A stretch of 16,367 nt of DNA, from NCBI GenBank assembly GCA_945613045.1, contig CALZAG010000021.1, positions 1 to 16,367 of the forward strand, in the 5' to 3' direction. Positions 6,024-13,279 of this stretch are shown piece by piece; the first letter of the stretch is position 1; each line of letters begins with the position of its first letter. The position numbers and the translations under genes are program-made. The DNA comes from an uncultured Clostridia bacterium (GTDB lineage Bacteria; Bacillota; Clostridia; Oscillospirales; Oscillospiraceae). A model generated the notes under the pieces. It ran no database searches and was not told the DNA's origin. It saw only the letters and a program-made list of their open reading frames with translations.

Positions 6024-7568
6024 TTACAGGGTATCTTTAATTTCCTTTGTATTTGCCATATTGACCGCCGCAATGGATATACCGAAAAGTATGAAATACG
6101 CGAACATATTTCTCGGATAAAACCAGATATACTCAACGCAGCAGGAGAAGGCTATGCCGATGAGTGCCGCGGCACAGGCAATAAGCACGGGCTTGAGCAC
6201 GGGTCCCGCACCTCTGCGGGCGACCACGATATTTTTGATGTTTCTCAGCGCCATCCAGATGAAGGACACGAGACCGAGGACACCCACCTCTAAAATCAGC
6301 TCAAGATAGAGCGTCTGCGTATGGTATGCTCCGTCAACTGCGCCCCATTGAGCATAGTCCGGATACAGGCTGTTAAATGAAGCGGGGCCGAGTCCGATGC
6401 CGGTAACTCCGTAGTCGCGGATCATGTATGATACGCCCTTCCACAGCGCGAGCCTGTGTGCGGCGGAGGTGTCGATATGGCCATTGTTTGAGAAACCTGA
6501 GACAAGGCTCATGATCCTTGTCATGATGCTGTCCGGCAGGAACGGAACGGCCATCAGCGAAAGAACGATAAGCGCCGGGATGAGCTTCTTATTTCTGAGC
6601 CAAACGTACACAAATGCTGCCAGCATGATGGATATCCAGCCGGAGCGGGAGTAGGTCATGACGAGACCCAGAGCTGGTAAGGCAAGGCCCATGCACAGCA
6701 CGGTCGAGCGGAGAACGCTTTTCCTCGTACCCGCGAAGGCGGCGCACAAGGGCAGGAACAGCACGATGAACTCCGAGAAGTTGTTTGGATTATCCAGCGT
6801 CGAGGTCACTCTGGCCGGAACACCGATATTTGCCCGGAGGTCAGTAAAGGAGGCGCTGACATAGACAAGACCGAAGACCCTCTGCGCGACAGCATACAGC
6901 GAGGTCAGCATAAGAGCGATGTATATGAAGGCCATGAGCTTTTCGAGCCGCTTTATATTGCTTATATCCGCCGCGATCACATACATGAAAGCAAAGGACG
7001 CCATGTAGAACACAAGAATCCTTACACTGTCGGAAAGAGCGTGGCTGAACAAAAGGCTCAGCACAAGCACGATAGCGAACAGCATGAAGGGCAATCCCAG
7101 CTCATCCGGATACATAAGCCGGCGCTTTCCGCAGCCAGCCATGATAAAGTACAGAAACAAAAAACCGAATGCCGCAAGCACCGCGTAGCTGTTATTCCAG
7201 AGCTCATGCGGTGTGATGAACATACCGCATATGAAAGCTCCGAGCAGAAATTCAAAATTCAGGAGTCTGGAGCCCCGGCACAGCCTTAATATAAGGCTTG
7301 TTTCCGCCGCACTTTTAAAGGGATTCACTACCGCGGCGACGAGCTTTGTTATCACGTCGCAGATAAAGCGAAGAAGCCGCGCAAAAAGAGAATTTGAGTA
7401 TACCCGCTGGACTGAGTCCGGCTTCCTCAGCAGCTTTACGAGCAGCAGGTCGTTATATGCGTTTTTAAATGATGCCCATATAAGGCTGAGCAAGGCGAAA
7501 AAGCGGCTGTCAAGCCAGCAGCGATATACGAAGCTGAGAATTACGCTGTTTTGCAGGAACAACAGCAT
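6024..7568 (-). CDS. O-antigen ligase/polymerase family membrane protein (Wzy_C type)
   Basis: Polytopic membrane protein of the Wzy/WaaL/bactoprenol-linked glycan polymerase superfamily, which moves glycan from undecaprenyl-diphosphate carriers onto a growing chain or final acceptor outside the membrane. Of 514 residues, about the first 100 are hydrophobic-amphipathic, followed by some ten to twelve membrane segments. The Wzy_C core shows LDNPNN at 258-263, TYSRSGW at 305-311, an R-rich loop region 371-405 with YGVTGIGLGP, then H416 in AYHTQTLYLE with E423 and E427, matching the conserved His and acidic positions of the family. A GGGGGAG lies only about two bases before the ATG; the TTG at codon 3 would have better spacing. 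It is the last gene of a minus-strand operon after DUF4330 (31-base gap). Whether it polymerises, ligates to a lipid or protein, or attaches to peptidoglycan cannot be read from sequence. Confidence 0.88.
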   Translation of the reverse strand: MLLFLQNSVILSFVYRCWLDSRFFALLSLIWASFKNAYNDLLLVKLLRKPDSVQRVYSNSLFARLLRFICDVITKLVAAVVNPFKSAAETSLILRLCRGSRLLNFEFLLGAFICGMFITPHELWNNSYAVLAAFGFLFLYFIMAGCGKRRLMYPDELGLPFMLFAIVLVLSLLFSHALSDSVRILVFYMASFAFMYVIAADISNIKRLEKLMAFIYIALMLTSLYAVAQRVFGLVYVSASFTDLRANIGVPARVTSTLDNPNNFSEFIVLFLPLCAAFAGTRKSVLRSTVLCMGLALPALGLVMTYSRSGWISIMLAAFVYVWLRNKKLIPALIVLSLMAVPFLPDSIMTRIMSLVSGFSNNGHIDTSAAHRLALWKGVSYMIRDYGVTGIGLGPASFNSLYPDYAQWGAVDGAYHTQTLYLELILEVGVLGLVSFIWMALRNIKNIVVARRGAGPVLKPVLIACAAALIGIAFSCCVEYIWFYPRNMFAYFILFGISIAAVNMANTKEIKDTL

Positions 7569-7599
7569 CTCCCCCTTTCGTTAGAATGAAGAGCATGGC

Positions 7600-8088
7600 T
7601 CAGGCGGCGGGGGAAATATCTGCGATCCTGATGTAGATAACGGATTTTCCGAAATGGATGGTGCGGGTAGCGCCCACGGGATAGAGCCTGCCGTTCACAA
7701 ACACGCCGTCGTCGGTTACGCTTGCCTCGACCTCGGTGGTAATGGTGACAAATTCCATGCCGACAAGGGGGAGCTTAACGGGCTCGCCGTCGGGGCCGGC
7801 TGCATACTCGTACGCCTCCTCGACTTCGACGGAGGTCACGGTGCCGAGTCGAACGTTGGTGGTATCCTCGTATACGGGGTCGCCGACGCTTACGGACTTG
7901 CCTGCGCCTGTCGGTGCGTCTGTGGCCGCGTAAGTGATGACCACCTTAGCTGTGTCCGCTTCCTCGCCCTTCTCGGCGGGGGTGAACATCTTCGTGGCAA
8001 CGAGGATCAGCGCAGCTATCACGATAAGGATAATGAGCAAATCTATTATGTTGATTTTTCCGAAAAGCTTTCCGTTTTTGTCGATCAT
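7600..8088 (-). CDS. DUF4330 domain membrane-anchored protein
   Basis: A 162-residue protein of unknown function. The N-terminus MIDKNGKLFGKINIIDLLII is typical of DUF4330 and leads into one transmembrane helix (about residues 13-33). The rest, residues 40-162, is a beta-rich domain that should face outside, with acidic stretches and a repeated GDPVYEDTTNVRLGTV-like pattern. Position 8088 is chosen because GAGGTG sits seven bases upstream; an in-frame ATG at 8103 has no such site and overlaps the preceding stop. The glycosyltransferase stop (8100-8102) is 11 bases upstream and the ligase follows, so the three are surely co-transcribed. The family is often found near exopolysaccharide genes in Firmicutes, which would fit an accessory role in glycan export or polymerisation; that is inference. 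Confidence 0.85.
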   Translation of the reverse strand: MIDKNGKLFGKINIIDLLIILIVIAALILVATKMFTPAEKGEEADTAKVVITYAATDAPTGAGKSVSVGDPVYEDTTNVRLGTVTSVEVEEAYEYAAGPDGEPVKLPLVGMEFVTITTEVEASVTDDGVFVNGRLYPVGATRTIHFGKSVIYIRIADISPAA

Positions 8089-8099
8089 TGTTTCACACC

Positions 8100-9182
8100 T
8101 CAATAATAAGCATTAAATACGTCCAGAGCGAGCTTTTCCAGATCAAACTCTTCCCGGACCTTCCTAAGGGCGCTGTCGGAATACTCCTTCAGCAAAGTTT
8201 CGTTTTCCATCAGCTCAAGTATGGCGTCGGAAAAACCGTCGCTGTTGCCGAAGGGGATCACCTTGCCGCAGACCGTGTGTGTTTCGGCAAGGTCGCGGTT
8301 TCCGCCCACGTCCGTCACCACAAGGGGTACACCGGCGTTCATCGCCTCAAGTATGGCAAAGCTCATGGCCTCGTTTTTCGAGCTTGAGTTCAGGTACAGA
8401 TCCGAGGATTTGAGCATCTGAGCGGAGTCAGTCCTGAAGCCGAGCTGTATCACGCGGTCGTTCATGCCGCTGTTCTGGCACATGACGGCGAAGTTGTCGA
8501 ACTCCTCCCCGTCGCCGGCTATAAAGCAGACGAAGGGCCTGTCCGTTTTTCGCCGGAGCTTTGCCAGGGAAGCCAGAAGGAACGGAAGCCCCTTTTCCGG
8601 AGCGTAGCGGGCCATAATGGACATCACGAAAGTATTGTCCGGGATACCGAAGCTGCGGGCAAAGCTGCGGTCGTACACGCGCTTGCCGGAGGGGCTGACG
8701 CCGTTGTAAATGACCCGTATCCTGTCCTTTTTAACGCCGTTTGAAGCCAGGATATCCGCGCCTTGGCGGCACACAGCGATAATGCGGTGGTTAAATGGGG
8801 TGAATATGCGATTGAGCAACTTCCATTTTGCGTTCTGATGAATGGTGAGGTGGCTTGTATACACGACCTTGACCCTGCGATAGAAGAGCTTTGACAGAAG
8901 AGCAATGATATTTTCTCTCGGGTATTGGGCGTGAATGACTTCGATGCGGTGTTCCCGACAATATGCCGCGAGCCTTTTTGCGGCGCCGAGTGCATTCTTA
9001 CCGCTCATATCGAGCCGGAGGCAGGGGAAACCCTCGCTTTCGAGAGTTTCGGAAAGCTGACCCGGGATGTTGTAGGCCAGATGGCAGCTCTCGCCCCGGG
9101 CAGAGAGAATATGCACGAGATTTGAAACGTATTTCTCCGTTCCCGCCTTACCCGCAAAGTTTATAAGATACAGTATATCCAA
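8100..9182 (-). CDS. Glycosyltransferase family 4 protein, TTG start
   Basis: Retaining GT-B glycosyltransferase that would add a sugar from a nucleotide-sugar donor to a lipid-linked or glycan acceptor at the cytoplasmic membrane face. Read from TTG the protein has 360 residues and begins MDILYLINFAGKAGTEKYV, the usual GT4 N-terminus with a GT(E) glycine loop. Downstream are HAQYPREN, VYTSH, VIYNGVSP, the donor-domain RYAPEKG, AGDGEE, and the EX7E motif in NEAMSFAILEAMNAGVP. TTG at 9182 is chosen because GAGGTG (9189-9194) is six bases upstream and the family alignment starts there. The ATG at 9248 lies upstream of the predicted transcription start, and a GTG at 9203 would leave almost no leader. 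It follows the racemase after 77 bases and has its own promoter. Sugar specificity is unknown. Confidence 0.9.
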   Translation of the reverse strand: MDILYLINFAGKAGTEKYVSNLVHILSARGESCHLAYNIPGQLSETLESEGFPCLRLDMSGKNALGAAKRLAAYCREHRIEVIHAQYPRENIIALLSKLFYRRVKVVYTSHLTIHQNAKWKLLNRIFTPFNHRIIAVCRQGADILASNGVKKDRIRVIYNGVSPSGKRVYDRSFARSFGIPDNTFVMSIMARYAPEKGLPFLLASLAKLRRKTDRPFVCFIAGDGEEFDNFAVMCQNSGMNDRVIQLGFRTDSAQMLKSSDLYLNSSSKNEAMSFAILEAMNAGVPLVVTDVGGNRDLAETHTVCGKVIPFGNSDGFSDAILELMENETLLKEYSDSALRKVREEFDLEKLALDVFNAYY

Positions 9183-9188
9183 AAAATG

Positions 9189-9194
9189 CACCTC
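9189..9194 (-). promoter_or_regulatory. Shine-Dalgarno site that fixes the TTG start
   Basis: GAGGTG on the minus strand, six bases before TTG at 9182. It decides the start of the glycosyltransferase gene because no ATG lies at a suitable distance. Confidence 0.8.
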
Positions 9195-9213
9195 GCTTTT
9201 CACATTAATTATA

Positions 9214-9242
9214 AATATACAATGCACGGAAGAGATTTTCAA
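9214..9242 (-). promoter_or_regulatory. SigA-type promoter inside the envelope operon
   Basis: On the minus strand TTGAAA (9237-9242) and TATATT (9214-9219) are separated by exactly 17 bases; a second TATAAT overlaps just downstream. Transcription would start near 9207, leaving a leader of about 25 bases. No terminator is seen after the racemase stop (9260), so the last three genes can be read from here and also by read-through. Confidence 0.7.
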
Positions 9243-9259
9243 CAACAAAACTGTAACTC

Positions 9260-10345
9260 TTATTTAAAAACAATGTCGAACCCTCTGAGCATAAGGGGAT
9301 TTATATCCGCTGACGCTTCGTCGCCTTCGGCACAGCCGCAGCCGGAAACGTCTATAACGCAGCTCATCATCCCCACTCTGCCGAGGACGGGGCAGCGCTG
9401 TCCACTAACCTCCACATACAGCGCCTTATGCTTTCCAAGTGAAAATAGGGCGCTTAGTATGCGGCGCAGCATGACCGGAAGCTGTATGGCTCCGCAGCTT
9501 CGCTCAAGCCCGAAGCCGTTATAATAGCCGATGTTGCACAGCGCCACCTTGGTGTCCCGCGACGCCCTCCACGCCGAACCGTAGCCGACTCCGTGCCCTC
9601 TGGGCAGGATGCGCAGCTCGGATATGCTGCCGAGGCAGCGCACTGCGTTTTTCAGTCTGCACCCGCCGACGGATACGCGCCCGAGAAAGGCCGAGCCCAG
9701 ACGCACCGCCCCGCAGCGCATCTCGGGATATCTGAGAAAGGCCTCGGAGCCTGCGCAGTGCAGAAGCCCGGGGTCGAAGCCTGCACGCTTTATCCTTTCG
9801 GCGGTGCGCATGAAGCTTCTAAACTGCGCTTTTGTGGCCCGGCTGCTCTGCGGCTTGCTGAAGTGGGTGTACAGCCCGCTTATGCGCAGCGCCGCCGAGG
9901 CGGTGTAAAGCGGCAGAAGCTCGCTAAGCTGAGAGGGGAGGAAGCCGCAGCGGCCCATGCCGGTGTCGAGCTTTATGTGCGCCTCGGCCGTGAGTCCGAG
10001 CCTTTCCGCCGCGCTTATGAGCCTGCCGGCGTCCTCCTTCGTGCCGACGGTGAATATCACGCCAAGCTTCAGCAGCTTTTCGGTTTCCCGGACATCAGAG
10101 ACCGTCTGGAGGAATAAAATTTTAATATCTCCGCCTCGCAGCGCCCTCAGCCGCTCGGCTTCGGAAGGCTCCGAGACCGCAAAACGCCTTATGCCGCAGT
10201 CGTAAAGAAGTCCCGCCATGTCGTCGAGCCCCAGTCCGTAGCCGTCGCCCTTGACCACCGCCCATATCTCGCTGCCGCCTGCAAGCGACTTCAGTATTTC
10301 AGCGTTTCTGCGGATAACGGCGGTATCCACAATGCATTTTTTCAT
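9260..10345 (-). CDS. Divergent alanine racemase family protein (PLP fold type III)
   Basis: Member of the alanine/serine racemase family, which interconverts L- and D-amino acids with pyridoxal phosphate. The 361-residue product keeps the PLP lysine K32 (VVKGDGYGLG), R132 (KLDTGMGRCGF), H161 (YTHF), R215 (VRLGSAF) and the partner-subunit base Y255 (VGYGSAW). Several usual positions differ: the Met-Asp after GR is Met-Met (M326-M327), the phosphate-site Asn of HAxNS is Gly (HCAGS, 197-201), GYADG reads GYYNG, and the C-terminal YRVPR tyrosine is replaced near L353. The ATG overlaps the stop of the FemX-like gene as ATGA, so translation is probably coupled. It may be a specialised racemase supplying a D-amino acid for the envelope, or a paralogue with altered substrate; a housekeeping alr may lie elsewhere. 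Confidence 0.85.
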   Translation of the reverse strand: MKKCIVDTAVIRRNAEILKSLAGGSEIWAVVKGDGYGLGLDDMAGLLYDCGIRRFAVSEPSEAERLRALRGGDIKILFLQTVSDVRETEKLLKLGVIFTVGTKEDAGRLISAAERLGLTAEAHIKLDTGMGRCGFLPSQLSELLPLYTASAALRISGLYTHFSKPQSSRATKAQFRSFMRTAERIKRAGFDPGLLHCAGSEAFLRYPEMRCGAVRLGSAFLGRVSVGGCRLKNAVRCLGSISELRILPRGHGVGYGSAWRASRDTKVALCNIGYYNGFGLERSCGAIQLPVMLRRILSALFSLGKHKALYVEVSGQRCPVLGRVGMMSCVIDVSGCGCAEGDEASADINPLMLRGFDIVFK

Positions 10346-11382
10346 CTCAGAAGTCCCCTTAGCCAGCGGTAAAGCCGTATTGACGAACCGACACAGAAGT
10401 TCATGCGTCTGTCAAGTACAAGGTCATATTCCCCGATGAATTCCGTGAACTCACCTCCGAAGCCCTTTTTGAAGCGATACAGGCCATACAGCGGATTATC
10501 CTCGCTCAGATCTCCCGATACCCCGCGAAAATCGTATATGCGGCTTCCACGTTCAAGCGCCCAGCATATTATGCTCCACTGCAGCAGGTAGTTCGGCATC
10601 TTATCGCGGTGTTCGTTTGCGCTTGCGCCGTACAGATACCACACCTTGTCACCGAAAGCGACGGCGACGGCTCCGGCTATGGGAACGCCCTCGTAATATG
10701 CCATGTACAGTCTTGCGCTTTCCCCGAAAATATCGAGCAGGCTTCTGAAGTATTCGGCTCCGCGCACGATGAAGCCGTCACGTCTGCCGGTTATGATCAT
10801 CAGACGCTCGAAATCATCCACGTCCTCCGTGCCGCCGAGCCTGATCTCAACCCCGCTGCGCTGAGCCTTTCGCAGGTTATAACGCGTCTTTTGCGAAAAG
10901 GAGAGGAATATCTCCGAGGCGTCCCTGTCCTTGAGATCCAGGCGGAAAACGAACTTAGGCTGCGCGCTTTCAAAACTCTCTCCGCGGCTGACGCATTCAA
11001 AGCCGTGCCGCTCGAGCATGGCTTTGAAGTCGGTGTTCCCGACGGGGATGTCGGGGTCGATTTTTATAACGTAGGCCTTGCAGCGCTTTGCGAGTATCTT
11101 TGCCGCCGCTATGAGCCTTGAAAAGGTCTCCTCGTCTCCGGTATCGCATACGGGGCCGCGGCAGGAGTACATCATGCTGCGCCCGAACAGCGGAGCTCTG
11201 CGTATAAGAAATGCCATGGAGCCCTTTATTTTTCCGTCCATGCCCCGTACCACGGCGGCCTTGAACTCCCATGCGCTTTTCTGCCTGCCCCACAGGTGTG
11301 ACTGGGCGAAATGCCCCTTCGGGTGCGCTGCTATGAAGCTTTCGTATTCTGCCTCGGTGTTTTCATTAATAAATTCTATCAT
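10342..11382 (-). CDS. FemX/FemAB-like peptidoglycan aminoacyltransferase
   Basis: Member of the FemXAB family of GNAT-fold, aminoacyl-tRNA-dependent transferases, which add Gly, Ala or Ser to the stem peptide of lipid II and so build interpeptide bridges; some relatives modify other substrates. The 346-residue protein lacks the long coiled-coil arm insert of FemA and is closer to FemX. Features are HFAQSHLWGRQKSAW near the N-terminus, KTRYNLRKAQRSGV at 165-178, YLYGAS at 249-254, and the family block DFRGVSGDLSEDNPLYGLY then FKKGFGGEFTEF (284-315). The ATG at 11382 has AAGGGGG seven bases upstream; the in-frame ATG at 11475 has none. It opens the minus-strand envelope operon, overlaps the racemase by ATGA, and is divergent from the GlpA-like gene. 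The amino acid it adds is unknown. Confidence 0.9.
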   Translation of the reverse strand: MIEFINENTEAEYESFIAAHPKGHFAQSHLWGRQKSAWEFKAAVVRGMDGKIKGSMAFLIRRAPLFGRSMMYSCRGPVCDTGDEETFSRLIAAAKILAKRCKAYVIKIDPDIPVGNTDFKAMLERHGFECVSRGESFESAQPKFVFRLDLKDRDASEIFLSFSQKTRYNLRKAQRSGVEIRLGGTEDVDDFERLMIITGRRDGFIVRGAEYFRSLLDIFGESARLYMAYYEGVPIAGAVAVAFGDKVWYLYGASANEHRDKMPNYLLQWSIICWALERGSRIYDFRGVSGDLSEDNPLYGLYRFKKGFGGEFTEFIGEYDLVLDRRMNFCVGSSIRLYRWLRGLLR

Positions 11383-11420
11383 TGTCTGACCCCCTTCGGT
11401 GGTGAAGAATAGATCGTGCC

Positions 11421-11450
11421 AACATACGAAAAGCAAACAAAAAGCATCAA
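11421..11450 (-). promoter_or_regulatory. Possible promoter for the FemX-racemase operon
   Basis: On the minus strand TTGATG (11445-11450) and TATGTT (11421-11426) are 18 bases apart, each matching four of six consensus bases. Start would be near 11414, about 32 bases before the ATG. Other weak options exist in this A/T-rich stretch. Confidence 0.35.
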
Positions 11451-11508
11451 AACGCACAACTTTAGACAAAAACATTAAAATGGCTAATAATTAAAAAATT
11501 GTCTGAGA

Positions 11509-11537
11509 TTGACTAACCGTGCGTTTGGCTGTATAAT
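11509..11537 (+). promoter_or_regulatory. Near-consensus SigA promoter for the GlpA-like operon
   Basis: TTGACT (11509-11514) and TATAAT (11532-11537) are separated by 17 bases, the strongest promoter in the window. Transcription would start near 11544, about 30 bases before the chosen ATG. An AGACAA/TTGTCT inverted pair (11464-11469, 11499-11504) lies just upstream. Confidence 0.88.
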
Positions 11538-11561
11538 TTGTATAGATTAAACAACGTGTAT

Positions 11562-11568
11562 GGTGATC
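11562..11568 (+). promoter_or_regulatory. Shine-Dalgarno site that fixes the start at 11575
   Basis: GGTGATC pairs with the extended anti-Shine-Dalgarno and ends six bases before the ATG at 11575. The in-frame ATG at 11560 has no ribosome site and overlaps this one. Confidence 0.7.
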
Positions 11569-11574
11569 GTAGCT

Positions 11575-13278
11575 ATGAGAACAGAAAGCATAAACAGAAA
11601 GCTGCACAAAAAATTCGGAGATAAGGTCATTGCCGAAAAGCGCGATGACTGCATTTACCTCAGCGGAAGCCTTGACAGCTGGGACGACGTGGTTGAAGCT
11701 GGCATGACGGCGGCGACAAAAAACTCCCGCTGCCATGTGGTGAACGACATTGTTTTCACCGGAGCTGAGCCCGAGCCGATGCATATGCCCGGCATAAGAG
11801 ACGAAGCCCTCGAGGGCGAAAGTCCCGATGTTCTTATCATCGGCGGCGGTATATCCGGCTGCTCGGTTGCGAGGGAGCTTTCGCGCTACAAGCTCGATAT
11901 TCTGCTGCTTGAGAAGGAAGCGGATCTCGCGCTGGGCGCGTCGGGCAGGAACGACGGCGAGGTGCATCCCGGCGTCGATCTGTCCAGGGGCTCGCTCAAG
12001 CACAAGTACATCCGCAGGGCAAATCATATGTATGAGGGCGTATGCCGCGAGCTGGAGGTGCCGTTTAAACGCACCGGACAGTACGCCTGCTTTACAAACA
12101 AGGCCATGCTGCCCTTCGTGTGGCTTTACGCCATGAAGCGCAGATACATAGACGGCATTGAGGATACCCGCATAGAGATGGGCAATAAGATCCGTGAAAA
12201 GGAGCCGGGCATATCGCCCGATGTCGCCTTTGCTATTTCGAATCCGTCCTCCGGCTGCGTAAGCCCGTATAATCTTGTCATCGCCTATGCCGAAAACGCG
12301 GTGCATAACGGCGCGAGGGTATCACTGAACACAGCCGTGACCGGAATGGAGCTTGACGGCGGCAGGATAAAGGCCGTTCACACAAACCGCGGCACGCTGC
12401 ATCCGCGCATGGTCATAAACTGCGCCGGCGTGTATGCCGATAAGATCGCGGAGATGGCGGGAGACAGGTTCTTCACCATCCATCCCCGCCGCGGAACGAA
12501 TTCGATCCTTGATAAAAAGACCGGCGCCCGCTTTGCCTCCATCGCCTCGGTGACGGGCATAAAGAGCCCAGGACATACCCACACCAAGGGCGGCGGCATC
12601 CTGCACACGGCACATGACAATCTGCTGGTCGGGCCCGACGCCGTCGAGACATGGGAGCGGGAGAATACCGCGACGAGCCGCGAGAGCATAGAGCGGGTCT
12701 TTGCAAAGCAGAGGCACACCATGCCCACGCTCTCGGAAAAGGATATCATAACCTACTTCACCGGCGTCCGCGCCCCTACATATGAAGAGGATTTCATAAT
12801 AGAACCCGGCCGCAAAACGGAAAACATCTTCCATGTCGCGGGCATCCAGTCCCCGGGGCTTACCACCGCCCCGGCGGTCGCGGAGGACGTCGCAAGGGCC
12901 GTCGCCGATACTCTCGGAGCGGATAAAAACGGCGGCTTTGACCCCGTGCGCCACGCGCCGCCGCATCTTGCCGCCATGAGCGACGCCGAGCGGGCGGAGC
13001 TTATCAGGAAAAACCCCGATTACGGCGTTATCGTGTGCCGCTGCGAGGAGGTAAGCCGCGGCGAGATACTGGACGCTCTCCGAAGCCCCGTCTGCGTCCC
13101 CACGCTCGACGGCGTCAAAAAGCGCGTAAGACCCGGAATGGGCAGATGCCAGGGCGGCTTCTGCTCCCCGCTGGTGACTCAGATAATTGCGGAATACCTC
13201 GGCGTACCGCTGACGGAGGTAAGAAAATCCTCGGCTGAGTCCGCCATCGTGTTCGATAGCAGGAAGGGAGGCCGCTGA
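11575..13278 (+). CDS. GlpA-like FAD-dependent dehydrogenase with C-terminal [2Fe-2S] BFD domain
   Basis: Flavoprotein resembling the catalytic subunit of anaerobic glycerol-3-phosphate dehydrogenase; it would oxidise glycerol 3-phosphate or a similar polyol phosphate to the keto form. Of 567 residues, 1-62 form a small domain with a BON-like pattern (YLSGSLDSWDDVV then HVVNDIV). An FAD-binding DAO domain follows from about 84, with GGGISG at 90-95 and ASGRNDGEVHPG at 122-133; the second FAD contact is GIQSPGLTTAPA near 423-434. The C-terminal Fer2_BFD domain has C488 and C490 (VCRCEE) and C525 and C530 (GRCQGGFC), four ligands for a [2Fe-2S] cluster. The start is set by GGTGATC; the ATG at 11560 is unlikely. 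The next gene starts one base after this stop. The substrate is inferred from the linked kinase; the family also includes other 2-hydroxy-acid dehydrogenases. Confidence 0.88.
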   Translation: MRTESINRKLHKKFGDKVIAEKRDDCIYLSGSLDSWDDVVEAGMTAATKNSRCHVVNDIVFTGAEPEPMHMPGIRDEALEGESPDVLIIGGGISGCSVARELSRYKLDILLLEKEADLALGASGRNDGEVHPGVDLSRGSLKHKYIRRANHMYEGVCRELEVPFKRTGQYACFTNKAMLPFVWLYAMKRRYIDGIEDTRIEMGNKIREKEPGISPDVAFAISNPSSGCVSPYNLVIAYAENAVHNGARVSLNTAVTGMELDGGRIKAVHTNRGTLHPRMVINCAGVYADKIAEMAGDRFFTIHPRRGTNSILDKKTGARFASIASVTGIKSPGHTHTKGGGILHTAHDNLLVGPDAVETWERENTATSRESIERVFAKQRHTMPTLSEKDIITYFTGVRAPTYEEDFIIEPGRKTENIFHVAGIQSPGLTTAPAVAEDVARAVADTLGADKNGGFDPVRHAPPHLAAMSDAERAELIRKNPDYGVIVCRCEEVSRGEILDALRSPVCVPTLDGVKKRVRPGMGRCQGGFCSPLVTQIIAEYLGVPLTEVRKSSAESAIVFDSRKGGR

Positions 13279-13279
13279 T

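Noticed and set aside
9593..10117. Plus-strand open frame opposite the racemase gene
   Set aside because: The minus strand encodes a full-length racemase with its PLP lysine and conserved Arg and Tyr residues.
11383..11475. Upstream ATG at 11475 as FemX start
   Set aside because: No ribosome site, and the extra 31 residues run through A/T-rich promoter-like sequence; 11382 has AAGGGGG at proper distance.
11464..11504. AGACAA/TTGTCT pair as an operator for the GlpA-like operon
   Set aside because: Arms are only six bases and 29 apart in A/T-rich DNA; chance occurrence is likely, so it is not listed as a feature.
11491..12306. Minus-strand open frame under the start of the GlpA-like gene
   Set aside because: It would cover the near-consensus plus promoter and the FAD-site coding region; no motif is seen.
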